Notes under the pieces: model-generated
What the model was told of the DNA's origin: nothing
The model's database searches: none
What the model saw: the letters and a program-made list of their open reading frames with translations, nothing else
In this document: positions 34,673 to 47,738 of the stretch, one piece after another
How positions within the stretch are numbered: the stretch's first letter is position 1
Layout of the letters: every line of letters begins with the position of its first letter
NCBI RefSeq assembly: GCF_013373865.1
Contig: NC_050470.1
Span: 9,346,373 to 9,410,372, forward strand
From: Monomorium pharaonis
Taxonomy: Eukaryota > Arthropoda > Insecta > Hymenoptera > Formicidae
DNA: 64,000 nucleotides
Direction of reading: 5' to 3'
Translations under genes and position numbers: made by a program

Positions 34673-37600
34673 TTAAATTGAAAGAAATATTTCTTTCTGT
34701 GTGCCAATCTGGATAACCAAAAAATTGAAAGAAAATTTAATATTATTACTTATTTAATACAGACGTGTATAATTTTTTTAAATTTTCACTTGGTCTCTAA
34801 TTTGTTGTAAATAAAGTGTCCAATTTTTAATGCTTTTAAGTACGAGAATTTATGATATTTTTTTGAGAAACAAGAAAGTTAACTTTTTCGAGGAACGGGA
34901 TCTCTTATCGACCGCCGCGGGTTGTGTAAGCTACGGCTGTAAACTAGTAAATATCAGTAAAATATTAACAACCAACTTTTATCGCGACAAGGAATTATGC
35001 TATTATAGCAGAGAAAATTGTGCGAAAACAATGTCGATAAATTGAGTTTTGTCACCTCGACAGATTTGTTTTTAGAAAGTTCTAGAAAGATTTTCAACAA
35101 GGTTACGAGATATTTTATTATTTATTCGAAGAAGCCTGTCAGGCCATTTGATAATCAAGCAATTCAATACAGAAGGTAAATATTAGCATTACAAATTGCT
35201 GTTTAAAAAAAACCGTGTTTTTGCAATGTATGCTAATATTTATTTCTATGGATTTTTAATTTTATTACCTTTTTTAAATTACAGCAACTCATTTTTTATA
35301 ATTACAAATGTCTGATTCTTTTTGAGGTACCTTATTAATTTATTATATGTTGCGATTTAATATTAAAGGAACCTTTTTGGCACATTTATCTTTCACGTTT
35401 CTATTTCACATTTATATATCTTAAAGGATTTATGCTCAGACAGTTCTCGAGTCGCCCACATCGTTGCGTTAAAATAAACTATTGCGTTCCACCCTCCAGA
35501 AGGTGGCTCTGAAATTTACCCGCCCTAAAAAAGGATTAACCCTGGTGGCACACTAAAAGCGCGCCGGTCGGACGATTACACACAGCTGGATCACGATTCA
35601 CGACACGCTCGACAAAACCATTAAAAGTTGCACGTGTCTAAAAGTTCGTATCCACCATTTGCGCCGCTGATTAAAGAGGCAGGGACGGAAGGGAAAAGCG
35701 GCGGAAAGTTCGCGCAAAATGCGGTATCATTAAAGCGCAAATATCGCGATCCACTTCGATGTGGGTAATTTTGTGCCGCGCCGAACACTTTCTCCCCCCC
35801 CCCCTCCTCCCCCTCCCCGTAATTACGCGACTAGCAACGAGAACGGAGGAGATCACAGAAGAAAAGAAAACTCGACGCGCGAATTATCTTGGGAATCAGA
35901 GCGTCTTCTTTCAGAGGCTTCCGGCCGCCAATCTCCGGAGACGCGCGTTATACGGAATGAAACTCACTAACTAGGCAAAAGTTTCTTACCCAACACAACA
36001 AGTGCGTTTCCTCGTTATTTTAATTAATCGGTCAGATCGATCTCGCGCGCGTTGCCGCAACAACGCGGCAATTATGCATTATGCCCCGAGAATAATGCGC
36101 GCTAATTTTCTCGCCCACTTTTGTTTTCTCGTTTTTCTTCATCGCTGAATCTCCACGAGATTTCTACTTCTAGCCACCGTGGATCTTGATCCGACGCGCG
36201 GTTCTTAATGAATTCAGTGTTAAAACGTTTAATTATACGACTTGTAGGATTAATGTTCCCAGGAAATTTCTTTCAGGAATCAGAGAACGATACATATACG
36301 TCGGTAGCAGCATTAAGTATTACACCGAAGAAGAAAGGTTGCTACATTGGAAGTCTGGTAGATTTTAGCTGGTTTATTTAGAGGAAGATAAATAAATCAT
36401 AATTCTTCTAGAAATTACTAGCACGATTAATTCTCTCTAATTCCTTTCTATTCAATACAGAATTCTTGACAGTAATACTAAATTTGGATTTTTTTTATGA
36501 AGAAAATATTTATTAAATAATTAAAACTTTATCAAAGCTGCTAATTAATCCTTTGAAGATTATCATCAAACGTTCCAGTTTTAAAACATTTAGTTCAATG
36601 ATAATGATAATCAGAAATTCTATTTTGTTAAAAAATTTACTTTTATCCATCTTGTTGGTATAATCGAAACTTTTTTTTTTTAGTGTGAATACGAACAAAA
36701 TAAAATGTGTCTAGCAAAAACATGAAGGATAAAGGAGGGAACATGCACGGAGGATATAAAAAAGACGTGGCATTTGTTGTCGTATTGTATGCGACCCGAC
36801 TTTTCCCGAAAGGTAAACTCAAACGCGACGAAATGGATACCTGTACTTTAGATCCGACGAGATTACTTCGTGCCGCCGGAGTGACATTATCATTCGCACA
36901 AATTCTAATAACTGTCGTAATAGTAAAACTATACAACCATGGCTCGTCGCGTTGCCTTGTAAAACACCGCTACGTGACGTGCCGCATAAATGTAACGAGA
37001 ACAACCCCTGAAACTTCTTTACGCACGTAAACGGAGTTCACGAAAGGGCGCGAAGAGCGAGTGATTGATTGGCGATTATGACACGCATGACGCACCTCAT
37101 TAGCACGAGTCTTGATAATAAGCGAGATACAATCTCATTGGAAAATTTTTGCCAGTATACGTATAACGATCTTGTTGTTAAATAAAATTTAACATCTGGT
37201 TAAGTGATTATGACTTTTCTGCTAAAAAAGGAGATTACTTAATTTTTGTTTTTTTTCTTTTAGGTAATGTTTATCTTCACAAAAAATATTTTCTTATAAA
37301 TAGCCTTAAAATGCATTACTTATTTGAAACAAGTAATATTTTACTAAAAATAAATTTAAACAATTACTAAAAATACATTTTAATTTCAAATATTTTATGT
37401 TTATCATAAAATTTATTTCAAATGTATGAATCCTGATAATTTAACACTTTAATCATAAGTGTAAAGTTAAAAAATTTGATTTGTGCTTATTATTCTGAAT
37501 TTTCTTCGAGATACAATTTTATAATATTTTTTGAAATACTTTTTTTAGAATATAATAATGAGTTTTTTTTAAATATGTGACGAGTATTTATGATTTAGAA

Positions 37601-38470
37601 TTTTAAGAGAATTATCAAGAAAATATTTGTGCTTGAAAGATAAACCGTTACTTACTGGAAAGAAAATAAATTGAGCGTTTTTCTTAGCAGTATTTTTTGT
37701 GTGTAGAATGGAAATGTAAAAAGTGAAAATTAATGCAAAAGTTTTTCTATTCTTCACGTTTCCGTCTTGGGGAAAAAGTTGATTACCCTTATTCCATCTC
37801 ATAAACATAATGAATATGACATTTTCTCAGTTTGGCAGAAACTGATAACGATAAGAATACGTGAATTATAAATTCTATTACAGCCCGAAATGGGCGTACA
37901 TTTGAATTGCGATGGCAACGTGACAAGCAAAATTAATAAGTGAACATGCACGAAAGATCGTGACACCAACAGAACGTTTTATGCTTGTTCGCAAATTTCG
38001 TGCACATTTTTTAATATTATACTGCACTCGGAAGCAACGCGGGAGCTTTTCGTCGCTATCACAATCAATCGCATTAATAAGTATGCGTTGAGGGCCTGAA
38101 AATGAATTTTCCTTAGTATGTCATTAAACGAATTCTTTTCATTTAACGATCACATCGAAAGATATGAATTTCTGACATTAATAATAACGTAAGAAAACGA
38201 AGGACACTGATATGCTCAATCCTGTAACGCGCAAACTCGTATTTATCTGTAATATAATCTACTTGTTACTCTCTCCGACAAAAATTCCGCGTTATTAATG
38301 CAAACGAATTAATAATGCAAACCACTTGCAATTCCGTGCTCCTAACTGCCGCGGCATGCAAAATAAAAATGCGTGCGACTCTCGTTTATTTATAGCCCGC
38401 CCGATGCTGTCTACGGATTAAAAATAGTCTTCCCATCGATTAATATTAACTTAATCAATGCCCGGATGCA

Positions 38471-38683
38471 CACTGAGAAAAAAAAGTTCTTGATTTGACT
38501 GAATTTTTCAACATTATTAAATTTCTTTAATTCAACTATTTGCGTATTTCAGTCAAATGTATAAATACTTAAATTGAAGTTCAAGTATTTTATGTATTTA
38601 AGTTAATTACATAAATACATGTATTAAAGAAATTTAATCTAGTTGAAAAATTTAGTCAAATTAACAACATTTTTTTCTCAGTG
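38471..38683. mobile_element. family-D MITE, 213 bp
   Basis: The termini are CACTGAGAAAAAAAAGTT and TTTTTTTTCTCAGTG. The sub-terminal arms are TGACTGAATTTTTCAAC and GTTGAAAAATTTAGTCAA, and the centre reads TTGAAGTTCAAGTATTTTAT. The right two-thirds recur in the chimeric element at 4300-4694. Confidence 0.8.
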
Positions 38684-39959
38684 CACCAATGTGGACAGAA
38701 AGGTGAGGAAGAAATTGAAAACTCGAGGTACTCGATCTCGTCCTGCAAGAAAGCGAGCTAATCTCAAGTGTATTAATATTTTTACGCAATTGTCAAATTG
38801 TAAATAAAACCACGCACGTAAATATAATCGAATTTTGTATATATTATATATAGTAAATCCACGAAGAGCATATAAAAACTCCCGTATCGATTAACAGGAT
38901 TAACAAGAGCCGATACGTCTCCCTGACACTAACGTTCCGTTGTCGGTCACGAGGATGTCGAGGATGCAATTAGTTTAACATGCGAAGAGGGGCGATTAAA
39001 CTCTGAAGAAAAGGAGCAAAGGTAGAACGCGGATCCGCGAAGGAGGTGAATTGCATATAACGCTACATGCAAATTACATTGAAATTATGTTTCGCTCGAT
39101 CTTTAATAACGCACTCTCGCGTCTAATGTTTTTCGCGCCGCACGATGCATATACCGTGAATAATACCGTTTCCCGCGCGTTATCGGAGGATCAACGGCTC
39201 AATTATGTCGAATTGTGGGAAATGGGCTACTAGTTCACATAAAAAAGCAACTGCAACCGTACGTTAATAAAGCGAAGGCGAGGCACATGCGAAATTAAGT
39301 GGTTTACATGGAGACCGAAGTAACAGAATTAGATCGACGCCGCATACGGTTCTGAAGGAATGTATAATAAATACATTAATAATGTAGAAAAAGCAAATCC
39401 TTTCTTTAAATTAAAAAGAAACTTATATTTCTCTCGTGACAATTACAATTACGTGATTTCAGAAAGTAGAAAAGTCAACGCCGCGACGATCGGACGAAAC
39501 TTGAAAAACTTGTCGGATTATATTAAAAACTTATTCCTTCTTTGTCGGAATCTTGATTTTAACATATAAGATATTTTAAGACAGCCTCACAAGCATTTTC
39601 CATACCCGAAATTCGACTTTCATTAACTTAAGTGGAGATTTAATACCGCAATCGATATGCCGCGCGTTTCCAAAAATATCTACACGTTCGGACGTATCTA
39701 TACATGTATATAAAAAGGTGCTTGTACCTGGATTATTCCCGAACGCCGCGTATGACTCAACGGGACCGCGGATCGGCCGGCTAAATCGGATTATCGCGTG
39801 ATGCGAGAGAGAAGGAGCACGTGATGCCCCGCCGCATTCTTTCGAATGCATTAATCCTCCTATGCGGTTGTTCAACACCGCTCCCGTCTGTTTGTCCTTT
39901 TTTGCGAAAAATCGAGAAATTATATCCTGAACGGGGAGGGACGGTGACTGGACGAGCGA

Positions 39960-40430
39960 AAAAAATCGATCGCTGCCTCAACGAGCGAAAAAACTCGCCG
40001 ATCACTTCCGGACTATTAGGTGAGTCTCAAATCGACGGACCCAAACGGGAACCGACGTGCCGGATAAATCGCGCGGCACGTGCCGCGAGGGAGGGTCGGC
40101 ACGGCCGAAAATCGACGTAACGTGGCAAGTGACCGGAGAGGCGTCGCGGCGCGGCGCGTCGCGCCGCGTCGCGTCGCGTGCGGCCAAGGTCGACTCGCGA
40201 CCACCACCCGTATTTCACTCGCTCCGTCTGTGTGCTCTCGTTTCTCTTTATAGCCACCACGACCAGCCCAAGTGAGCCCCCGCGCGCGAGGGCACTCTTC
40301 CCCTAATTCGCGCCGATTGTCGCGCCCGCGCGCCTGAGGAAAGGAGAAGGATCCGCTCGATCCTCGGGCTTGAAAAAGGCCGAGTTACCGTTCCGCAACC
40401 CCACGTGAAAGATATCTTCGGTTCGATTCT
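39960..40430. other. GC-rich patch with alternating CGTCGCG repeats
   Basis: This patch is strongly enriched in CG dinucleotides (for example CGCGGCGCGTCGCGCCGCGT) within AT-rich intron. A good 5' splice site, ATTAG|GTGAGTC, lies on the + strand at 40019-40020. On the - strand TATAAAGAG lies at 40244-40252. It may be an internal promoter or CpG-dense regulatory island. No protein could be assigned. Confidence 0.35.
40246..40252 (-). promoter_or_regulatory. candidate TATA box (TATAAAG), - strand
   Basis: TATAAAG in the context GGTGGCTATAAAGAGAAAC at the edge of a GC-rich patch, on the same strand as stum. It could drive a shorter stum transcript lacking the N-terminal exons. No initiator evidence beyond the sequence supports it. 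Confidence 0.22.
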
Positions 40431-41820
40431 GCAGCTCAAGATGCGCTAGAGCGAGAATGAGATATGCATGAAATAAATGTACCAAAGGTAAAATTTTTAT
40501 CAAAACGGGTTATAATATTTTTATTACATTTGATTTATACAAAGCATAATAATATTATTAGAAATGTAAAAGAAAGATATGAATTATTTCAATCTTAATT
40601 ATATCGATAAGATTAAATAAAAGTTTGAAGATACTTTGATATCTGATGGAAATATAATTACACATGGTAATTGTTAATTTAAATAATATTAACCAAGGCA
40701 TCATTATTTACTTTTTAATTTTGAAGGTGGCTGTTTTTTTCTGAGTTCAAGAAAGTGAATAAAAATTGCCAGCCAGCAGTAATTTAATCACGTAGATATC
40801 GTTGTGAATTACTAGCGAGATTTAGTATCTACCGGCTGGCTATTATGCCATTAGTGTGCAAATTCGTGGGCAGCGGTTTACCCTGATTCACAATTAGACG
40901 AATCACTCTCCGATAAGTTGGTTCTGCACCTTAATTCTTACCGTCTCAAATTAGTTCCATTTTTCTTCAGGTGTAATCTGACTTTCATGAAAGCACTTCT
41001 TCTTATACAACAGTGTCGAGTAGAGACACCCTTTCTTCCCCTCACCTCTAAAAGTTCCAGTGATCGATTCTTATTTGCAGAACAAGCCCAATCGATTATC
41101 GCTCGCGAAAGAAAATACATTAGTCTTTCAAGTGTCAATTGTTCCCGAAAGAGTATGAACTTGTAAAAACTGTAACTCTAAAAAAAGAAAGAATAATAAA
41201 ACTGTCACCCAAACGCATTAAACTGTCAGTGAAGATTGAGTTTCGCGTAAGGATGATGGAAAATTCGATGGAAAGAATATACCGTTGTATCTTCTCACGT
41301 CGTAGAGAAATACGTGGAGGAAATCGTTCATAAGGAAAGTAGAACGCCATATTTCAGGTGTAAACGATCACGCATTGCATTTTCTACGACGCGACATATC
41401 TTCGTGGCGAAAAGAAGTTATGGCGTTCCGCAAAAGTCAACGTGAGATCGCAAGCGCGTTGGCTCGCGTGCGAGATCAGTCGTTAGATACAGGGATGGAC
41501 TTTCGTATTCATATCCACTTTTTTTTATCCAGCAAATTGTTTGGATGAAATTTCTTTAAAAGGGGAAAAAGATAACTCTCAAAGACAGAAATATAAATTA
41601 TTTTTACATTGCTTAAAATAACTTCAGGAAAAATGTTCTTGCATTCTTTTAGATAGTTTAGAATTAAAATTTGAATTTAAAGAATATTATACTTATCGAT
41701 CGAACTTTTTTAATTAAACAGTAGAAAGAATTTATTAAATATATTTGTAATTGGCAGTAATAAAATTGCATAAATAGCGTTGTGTACTGCGTGTCTCTGG
41801 ATCATTAAAGAAATAAATTA

Positions 41821-42068
41821 CTCTCTAAATTTCTTAGAATGAAAAAAATACTGTCGCTACAATTTTTCGAGTGATTTTCTATTCAGTAAGACTTTACTCT
41901 AATAGAGTGAATTTTTAACTTTTATTGGAGTGGAAAATTACTTAAAAAATAACTCTTATTGGAGTGGAAAATTCAATTTATTACAGTGAATTTTAACACT
42001 TATGGAGTGGAAAATCACTCGAAAAATTGTAGTGGCAGTATTTTTTTCACTCTAAGAAATTTAGAGAG
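41821..42068. mobile_element. family-G MITE, copy 2, 248 bp, TA target duplication
   Basis: The ends CTCTCTAAATTTCTTAGAAT and, on the other strand, CTCTCTAAATTTCTTAGAGT are flanked by TA on both sides. The inner arms CTACAATTTTTCGAGTGA and CACTCGAAAAATTGTAG pair, with repeats of TTATTGGAGTGGAAAAT between them. Confidence 0.85.
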
Positions 42069-43529
42069 TAAAATATAATAAAATACACGAATACACATTG
42101 CTTTCATTTGTCGCAATAACGATATGACAGAAAATTTTCTTACTGGAATATTTTGAAATCTTAAAATTTTTTAATACAAACTTGCTGACTTAATTTATCG
42201 ATTGTAGAGAAAAAAAGTATCATTAGCTCTTCTCTTTTCTTCTTTGTATATTGAATTCCTGTTAGAATTTTTTTTCTTTATTATCTTTCTTCTCTCGATT
42301 AAAAATACATCTTCCTCATACCGCGAAGTGATGCGTTCCTTCAAAATCTACACGCAACACATTTCGCGATCACGATCAGAAGCAAGACAAATGGTCTTTC
42401 ACGCGGGAAAAGAGGATTAAAAAAGTTTCATAGTTTTGTAATCATATACGTGATCAATTCGTAGACACGAAATTTTCTTATAGGAGGCTATTTTGATAGC
42501 GGGGTGCACCCCTTCCAAGATTATCGCGTTATGTCGCGAATCGGCGAGGATCTCAAACCGGAGCGTGCGGTTATTCGAAAAATTTCCGGGATTTGTTTCG
42601 CGAGAAGATTAAGTTATGTTCGTAATACGGTTGGCGTTGGCGTAGAGCGCTTACGACACCGTCACGCTACTGCGGTCTCGTGAGTCATTGGGACGTAACG
42701 CGGACCGGTAATAATATCACCCGGCGAAAATTACGGCGCGGGAGGCCCTCGCGCGGAAAGAATTTAATCTCCATGCAATTACGGGAATAATAATCGCACG
42801 CGCCGGGTTGTGCAACGCGCGGCTCGACGCGGGTTCGACGACGTTGAGGAACTGATCGCCGCCGATGTCCTAATTGATCGACGCACGCAGACCTAACGTG
42901 TAGTTGTTAATAAATAATGAATGAGGTGCAACGTACCTTCAGCGGATCTGGCGCGGCTCCATCAATTATTCATTAAAACCTAATTTCGAAGATGGCCGCG
43001 GGGAAAAGCCAAATGAGCCGATTATTCAGAAAGCGGGTGAAACCGAAGTTTTCAAAACCTTATCGAGATCATCCGCGGAATCGATTTAACCGTAAGTGGA
43101 TTTTAGTAATAAAATCGACCAATTAGTAAAAGACGTTCGGCGTTTTGCGCAAAAATGGGGATTTTCATCCGGGGATCGCGAAATATATTCGCCAGTTTAT
43201 TTTATTTCATTCGTTTTCAATTAATCAAACCGTATTGTTTCGCAATTTCATGATGCGGGCGTTTTGAAATGGAATATCTCAAATATTTACGTGATCGGCG
43301 CCGATACGTAAACGTGATAAACGCCAATCGCCCATGTTGATCCCATGATACTTTGAAGAGGGCGGACGGACCGTCGAATGTGTATTGTTATTGAAACACC
43401 CTGTCCCGGGACGGCGGCCATTATGACGGCGAAGAAGGATGGTTCGGGGATTGTAATTTATTATCCCCCCGAGCTAGCCCACGCCGGCCAGCTCGTCGAT
43501 GTAAATCCCGGCGCGATCGATAGACACAC

Positions 43530-43751
43530 CTCGGCCGCTCCGGCCGAAGAAGGTGGAGGTTTATAACTAGCCCCGGGGTGAAGGAACTCTTGAATCTCGC
43601 GCTCGCTGTAGATAGGACGGGTAGGAACTTCCTCGTAGGCCTGTTCGTGTCTTGGCTGGCGTGGCGAAAAACTTTCCGCGGGTGCGCGTAGGTACGTCTT
43701 TTCACGGGCGCGATCCGCGACAATAAAGTCGCGTCGTCGCGACTGGCCGAT
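43530..43751 (-). CDS. candidate coding exon in stum intron 2
   Basis: On the - strand, CCAAACTCGCAG precedes ATCGGCCAG and GCCGAG is followed by GTGTGT, giving a 222-bp phase-0/phase-0 exon of 74 codons. In that frame it reads IGQSRRRDFIVADRAREKTY, and further on EQAYEEVPTRPIYSEREIQE followed by FLHPGASYKPPPSSAGAAE. This looks like real protein sequence, with balanced composition and codon use. The flanking stum exons need a cassette entering with one base and leaving two, so in this frame it does not fit the main transcript without further exons. A second open frame (SASRDDATLLSRIAPV...) does fit but looks less protein-like. Possible roles are an alternative stum exon or a nested gene. Confidence 0.4.
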
Positions 43752-44191
43752 CTGCGAGTTTGGAATCAATTACCGGGGGGGGGGAGGAGACTCTCTAGAT
43801 TTTTTTTTTATTCAAATGGACGATATCGCATCTATCTCCGTGTCGGCGAATAAATATAGATACTAGCACGGAGTGACGTGATTTATTAGAAGGATTTAGT
43901 AACCGCGAAACTCGCGCTGTTTACACGGCAGGATACAAGGACGATACAGATCTAAAACGTCAGAAAAGATCGAAAAGAAGGACCGAGAGGTTCTTCGAGT
44001 TACCATTCGAGCGAATAACTTACGTAAACTCGCGGTCGGGAGAAATCGTTATACATATACATTGTTAGTATATAAATAATGTCTAAAAAGTGGCACGAAA
44101 GCAGAAAGCGCTTAGAATTATTATATTAACCTAACGATTTCGTAATTTAGGAGGGGGAATTCATGTAATCTTGTAGCTCCAGTTTTCTGTT

Positions 44192-44290
44192 CCACCGAGA
44201 AACGATAATGAATTCGACATCAATTCGACGTCGAATCGACATCGAAATCATCATTTCGATGTTGATTCGATGTACTATTTCTCACTGGGG
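44192..44290. mobile_element. 99-bp foldback element with near-perfect hairpin
   Basis: The ends CCACCGAGAAACGATA and, on the other strand, CCCCAGTGAGAAATAG resemble each other. The core is an 18-bp hairpin (44231-44248 against 44253-44270, loop CATC) with one mismatch. The left half repeats TCGACATCAATTCGACGTCG-like units. Confidence 0.5.
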
Positions 44291-44954
44291 TAATAATACT
44301 TTATACTTATAGTTTTATCGGAATAACCGACATTATCAAACGTAAGTCGATGGTATTTAGCGCGGATCTGTCTGATTATCAGATTTCTGAGAAGCGACGA
44401 CGTCTGCGGTCACATATGACGAATCGGCCGACGGGCGAGCTGCCTAAATTAATTGTCACCTTGGGAGTCACTCGGAACCCCCTAAATCACGCGATCGCAA
44501 TTAAGCTCAGGGCGAGTCGCGTCGTCGTGTGAGGGGCATTAGACTGGAAACGGATAAATTAAATAACCGCGCGGTAAACCCTGCTATTTGCTTTCGGATA
44601 TTACGCGAAATTACTGCAACGTCGCGCACACGGTAGGTACAACGCGAGCTAACACGTGTATACATCCGTCAGAAACTCGATACGCGGACATGCCGCGTAA
44701 TAAAACGCGCAGACTCGGCCGGGGCATGACATTCGCCGGCGAATTGCGACAAATGAGCCCAAGAGGTGATAAATTTTTGTACAGACCCTTGGGAAAAGGC
44801 TTGAATTACTTTGGATTAACCTTTTATTATATACATACCTTAAATTACCTAAAAATTTCTTTAGTAAATTTTTAGATTTGTAAAGTAATTTTGAAAACTT
44901 TAACTTTGTTTAAAGTAAATTTTCCTAAGGGGGATCTTGCCCCTAGACCTTGCC

Positions 44955-45143
44955 TCAAATAAATAATTATTTGAATAGTACCAATAAGAAATTTGATAAA
45001 AAATAAATAATATTTATTTCGTACAATTAACACTTTCTAAATTATTACTTATCTGAAATAAATATTATTTACTTTTTATAAAATTTGTTATTGGTACCAT
45101 TCAAATAACTATTTATTTGAATCTAGTATCTGAATCTTTTTCT
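44955..45143. mobile_element. family-A MITE, diverged copy abutting family B
   Basis: The arms CAAATAAATAATTATTTGAA and ATAACTATTTATTTGAATCT, with TAGTACCAATAAGAAATTT against AAATTTGTTATTGGTACCAT, form the family-A foldback. Its right end runs straight into the left end of the family-B element at 45145. Confidence 0.65.
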
Positions 45144-45144
45144 A

Positions 45145-45325
45145 CACAGAGAGAAAGATTTCTTTAGATTTAATAAACAGTTCGACTATTCCAAAGCGTA
45201 TATTTCTTTGGTTTTAATAAATTTTACACAGATTTCTTTAGATTTAATAAAATTTATTAGAAACTAAGAAATATGTACTTTAGAATAGTCGAACAAAACG
45301 GTTTGTTAAGAAATCTCTCTCTGTG
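45145..45325. mobile_element. family-B MITE, copy 2
   Basis: The ends CACAGAGAGAAAGATTTCTT and, on the other strand, CACAGAGAGAGATTTCTTAA are flanked by TA on both sides. The inner arms CAGTTCGACTATTCCAAAGC and TTTAGAATAGTCGAACAAA pair. Confidence 0.75.
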
Positions 45326-45390
45326 TATCAATGCATGTATATAAAACTATGGACTCGTGTTAGTCTCCCGTTGTATACTTGCTAAAAGTA

Positions 45391-45681
45391 CACTAATAAA
45401 AAAAATGTGTTGTATTTGTGACTATAATTGCAGTAAAGTAATTATAGTCAAGAATATCACTTGTAACTGTTACAATAATAGTAGTAATAATATTCATATA
45501 CTTATAATGATGCCAATTATGAAAGAAATGGTATTATAAATTATACACCTTTAAAATATACCGTATGGTTACTATTATAGGGTAATATTATAGTAATAAT
45601 TACTATAAAAATGATATTTCTAACTATAATTATTTTATTACGCAATTATAGTCGCAAATACAACACATTTTTCTATCAGTG
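45391..45681. mobile_element. family-F MITE, copy 1, 291 bp
   Basis: The termini CACTAATAAAAAAAATGTGT and, on the other strand, CACTGATAGAAAAATGTGTT each continue into TATTTGYGACTATAATTGC. Both sides are flanked by TA. The inner arms AATTATAGTCAAGAATATCA and TGATATTTCTAACTATAATT pair. Confidence 0.8.
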
Positions 45682-45981
45682 TACAATAAGATATCTTATG
45701 GATTTACTATTTGCATGTAATTTGCAAACAGTTGGATTTGTTGTGGCCTAATAAACTCCCTCTATAAGCTTCTGGCCAAAGCTGCGTGGTAGCGCGATAA
45801 GGGAGAAGCCCTGATTTGTTAGGTCGTTATTACGGCGCGGTGAAAATACTGCGCGACTAATCATGTTGTAAAACCGTACTTTAAAACAATCTCAGATTTA
45901 TATCGAAAGAAATTTCGTCCGAGCAAATCGAGCGAAGCGAATAAAAGCAAGCATAATCCGAAAGCTGAGCCTAATAATCAT

Positions 45982-46001
45982 ACACACACACACACACACA
46001 T
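45982..46001. repeat. (CA)n microsatellite
   Basis: About nine to ten CA units in intron sequence. Confidence 0.85.
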
Positions 46002-47127
46002 ACACATATTCCGAGTGAATAAGTAAACCTAATTCTATATCCGCACAAGGCTCGAGACTCCGGGTGCTTGGAATCCAGATTTAAAAATAGCTTGTACACT
46101 TGCCCGGACAGACATACACTCTTGCAGTTGTCTAGAAAGTTTCGGAAGAACTTTCAGGAATCAAGTAAGTGGCTCGCTCGAACGTGGCCCCTAGCGAAAA
46201 AATTAAAATCAAGTTTCGAGCCAGAGTGGTTGAGCACGTGAGAGTCGAGGATTGCTTAGAGATGACGATGAGATTCCCGGAGTACGCTACGCTATTCCTT
46301 TAATAAAACAATCGCGTCACGAAAGAGTTTTTCATTCATTTAATAGAGAGCGATGCCTCGTTGCCGTGCAGTTCCGATTCCGCAAAAGTTTCATCTCGCG
46401 ATCTTCTGATTACGACCGTTGTTCGGAGCGCAATCCAGATCAGATAGTTTTAGGATCTTTTTTTATCGATCGCGTGGGCGGAAACAACGCGAAGTAGCAG
46501 ATGAACTCACGCGTGTAAAAAAAAAACTTCAATCAGCGCATCACGCGACTCGTGCAAATCAGGGAGATTTGTAAATTCAATCGATCGACCAGTCGTGCTT
46601 TGTCGTTAAAAATTCATAGAAATATATGTATTTTGTATTACGACGCATTTTTGCCGTTGCTCGACAACGCATAATTATCGTATAATGAATTAACGTTATT
46701 AATCGTCTACGCGTTACATGTGTGTTTTTTAGCTGCGTGCTATTAATCTCTTTGACATTGATTGCGCTTAATTACAGAGCTTCTAATTTCAAATAAAGAA
46801 CGAAGAACAAAGGAGAAGAAAAGGAAGACAGTCTGGAATGGAAATGGGAAACCCAGTTAAAAAGTGCACTTGTATCGTTCTTACATTGTTCATTCAAAGT
46901 TTAAACGTTAACATACAAATAAACTAACAATGACTTTAACGAGATATCTCGTAAGAACAACTTTAAGAAATTCTAAGAAATTAATTTTCCGTTTTATTTG
47001 AAGCGTGAAATCATTTTACGATGTATCCTAAAGATTTCTCAAGTCGGACGGAATAAAAAGATAATTTTTTTAGCTACTTTCGAAGTAGCTGCTTAATTAA
47101 AAAGTATCTCTTAATTACAACGTTGTG

Positions 47128-47400
47128 CATTGAGAAAAAAATGTGTGGTAATTGCATAGTCGAATTATTATAGTCAGGATTATCACTTTTATAGTAATTA
47201 TTACTATAATATTGACAAAATAATCATATGCTTAAACTGTTGTTTTATAATACAACTTACAGCATTAAAATATCCGTCTTTATTTTATTTTATTTAGTTA
47301 TTGCAACTATATCATAAGATATTTGCATGAATCAATATTACGATTATGAGAACCTTAAGATTGTAATTTATATCGTTGAATAATTGCAAAAATACGATTG
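47128..47400. mobile_element. family-F MITE, copy 2, right end lost
   Basis: The left end CATTGAGAAAAAAATGTGTG and the motifs TTATAGTCAGGATTATCACT and TATAGTAATTATTACTATAA match family F. The central part (GTTATTGCAACTATATCATA) matches the centre of the copy at 56513-56956. The right arm is missing. Confidence 0.6.
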
Positions 47401-47435
47401 GAGCTAAAAATGATTATAAGTTCTAGTGATTTCTA

Positions 47436-47738
47436 CACGGAGAGAATTTTCTCTCAAAAATTATCCTGAAAATCGTGGTAATTGTGAGACAACGTAAACC
47501 TTGAAGAATTTTACCATACTTCTAATAAAATTTACTAAAACTTGCTAAAATTTAGTAAAATTTTAATAAAATTTGACAAAGTTTTGTTAGAAGTGTAGTA
47601 AAGTTTACAAAATTTTGCCAAATTTTATTAAAATTTTAGTAACTTTTGTCAAAAGTATAGTAAAATTCTTCAAGGTTTACGTTGTCCCACAATTACCTTG
47701 ATTTTCAGGGTAATTTTTAAGAGAAAATCCTATCCGTG
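47436..47738. mobile_element. family-E MITE, copy 3, 303 bp, intact
   Basis: The termini CACGGAGAGAATTTTCTCTC and, on the other strand, CACGGATAGGATTTTCTCTT are flanked by TA. The arms CGTAAACCTTGAAGAATTTT and AAAATTCTTCAAGGTTTACG pair across a core of TTTACTAAA/TTTGCCAAA repeats. It lies about 115 bp inside intron 2 from the stum exon-2 donor. Confidence 0.8.

Larger units (their letters stand above)
34259..34703. mobile_element. family-B MITE interrupted by a family-C MITE and a T37 tract
   Basis: In inverted orientation relative to 1790-1935, this copy keeps the ends CGCAGAGAGGATTTCC and ATTTCTTTCTGTGTG and the body motif GGAATAATCGAACAAAACTG. It is split by the family-C element (34426-34672). 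The left part also contains a poly-T run at 34280-34316. Confidence 0.65.
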
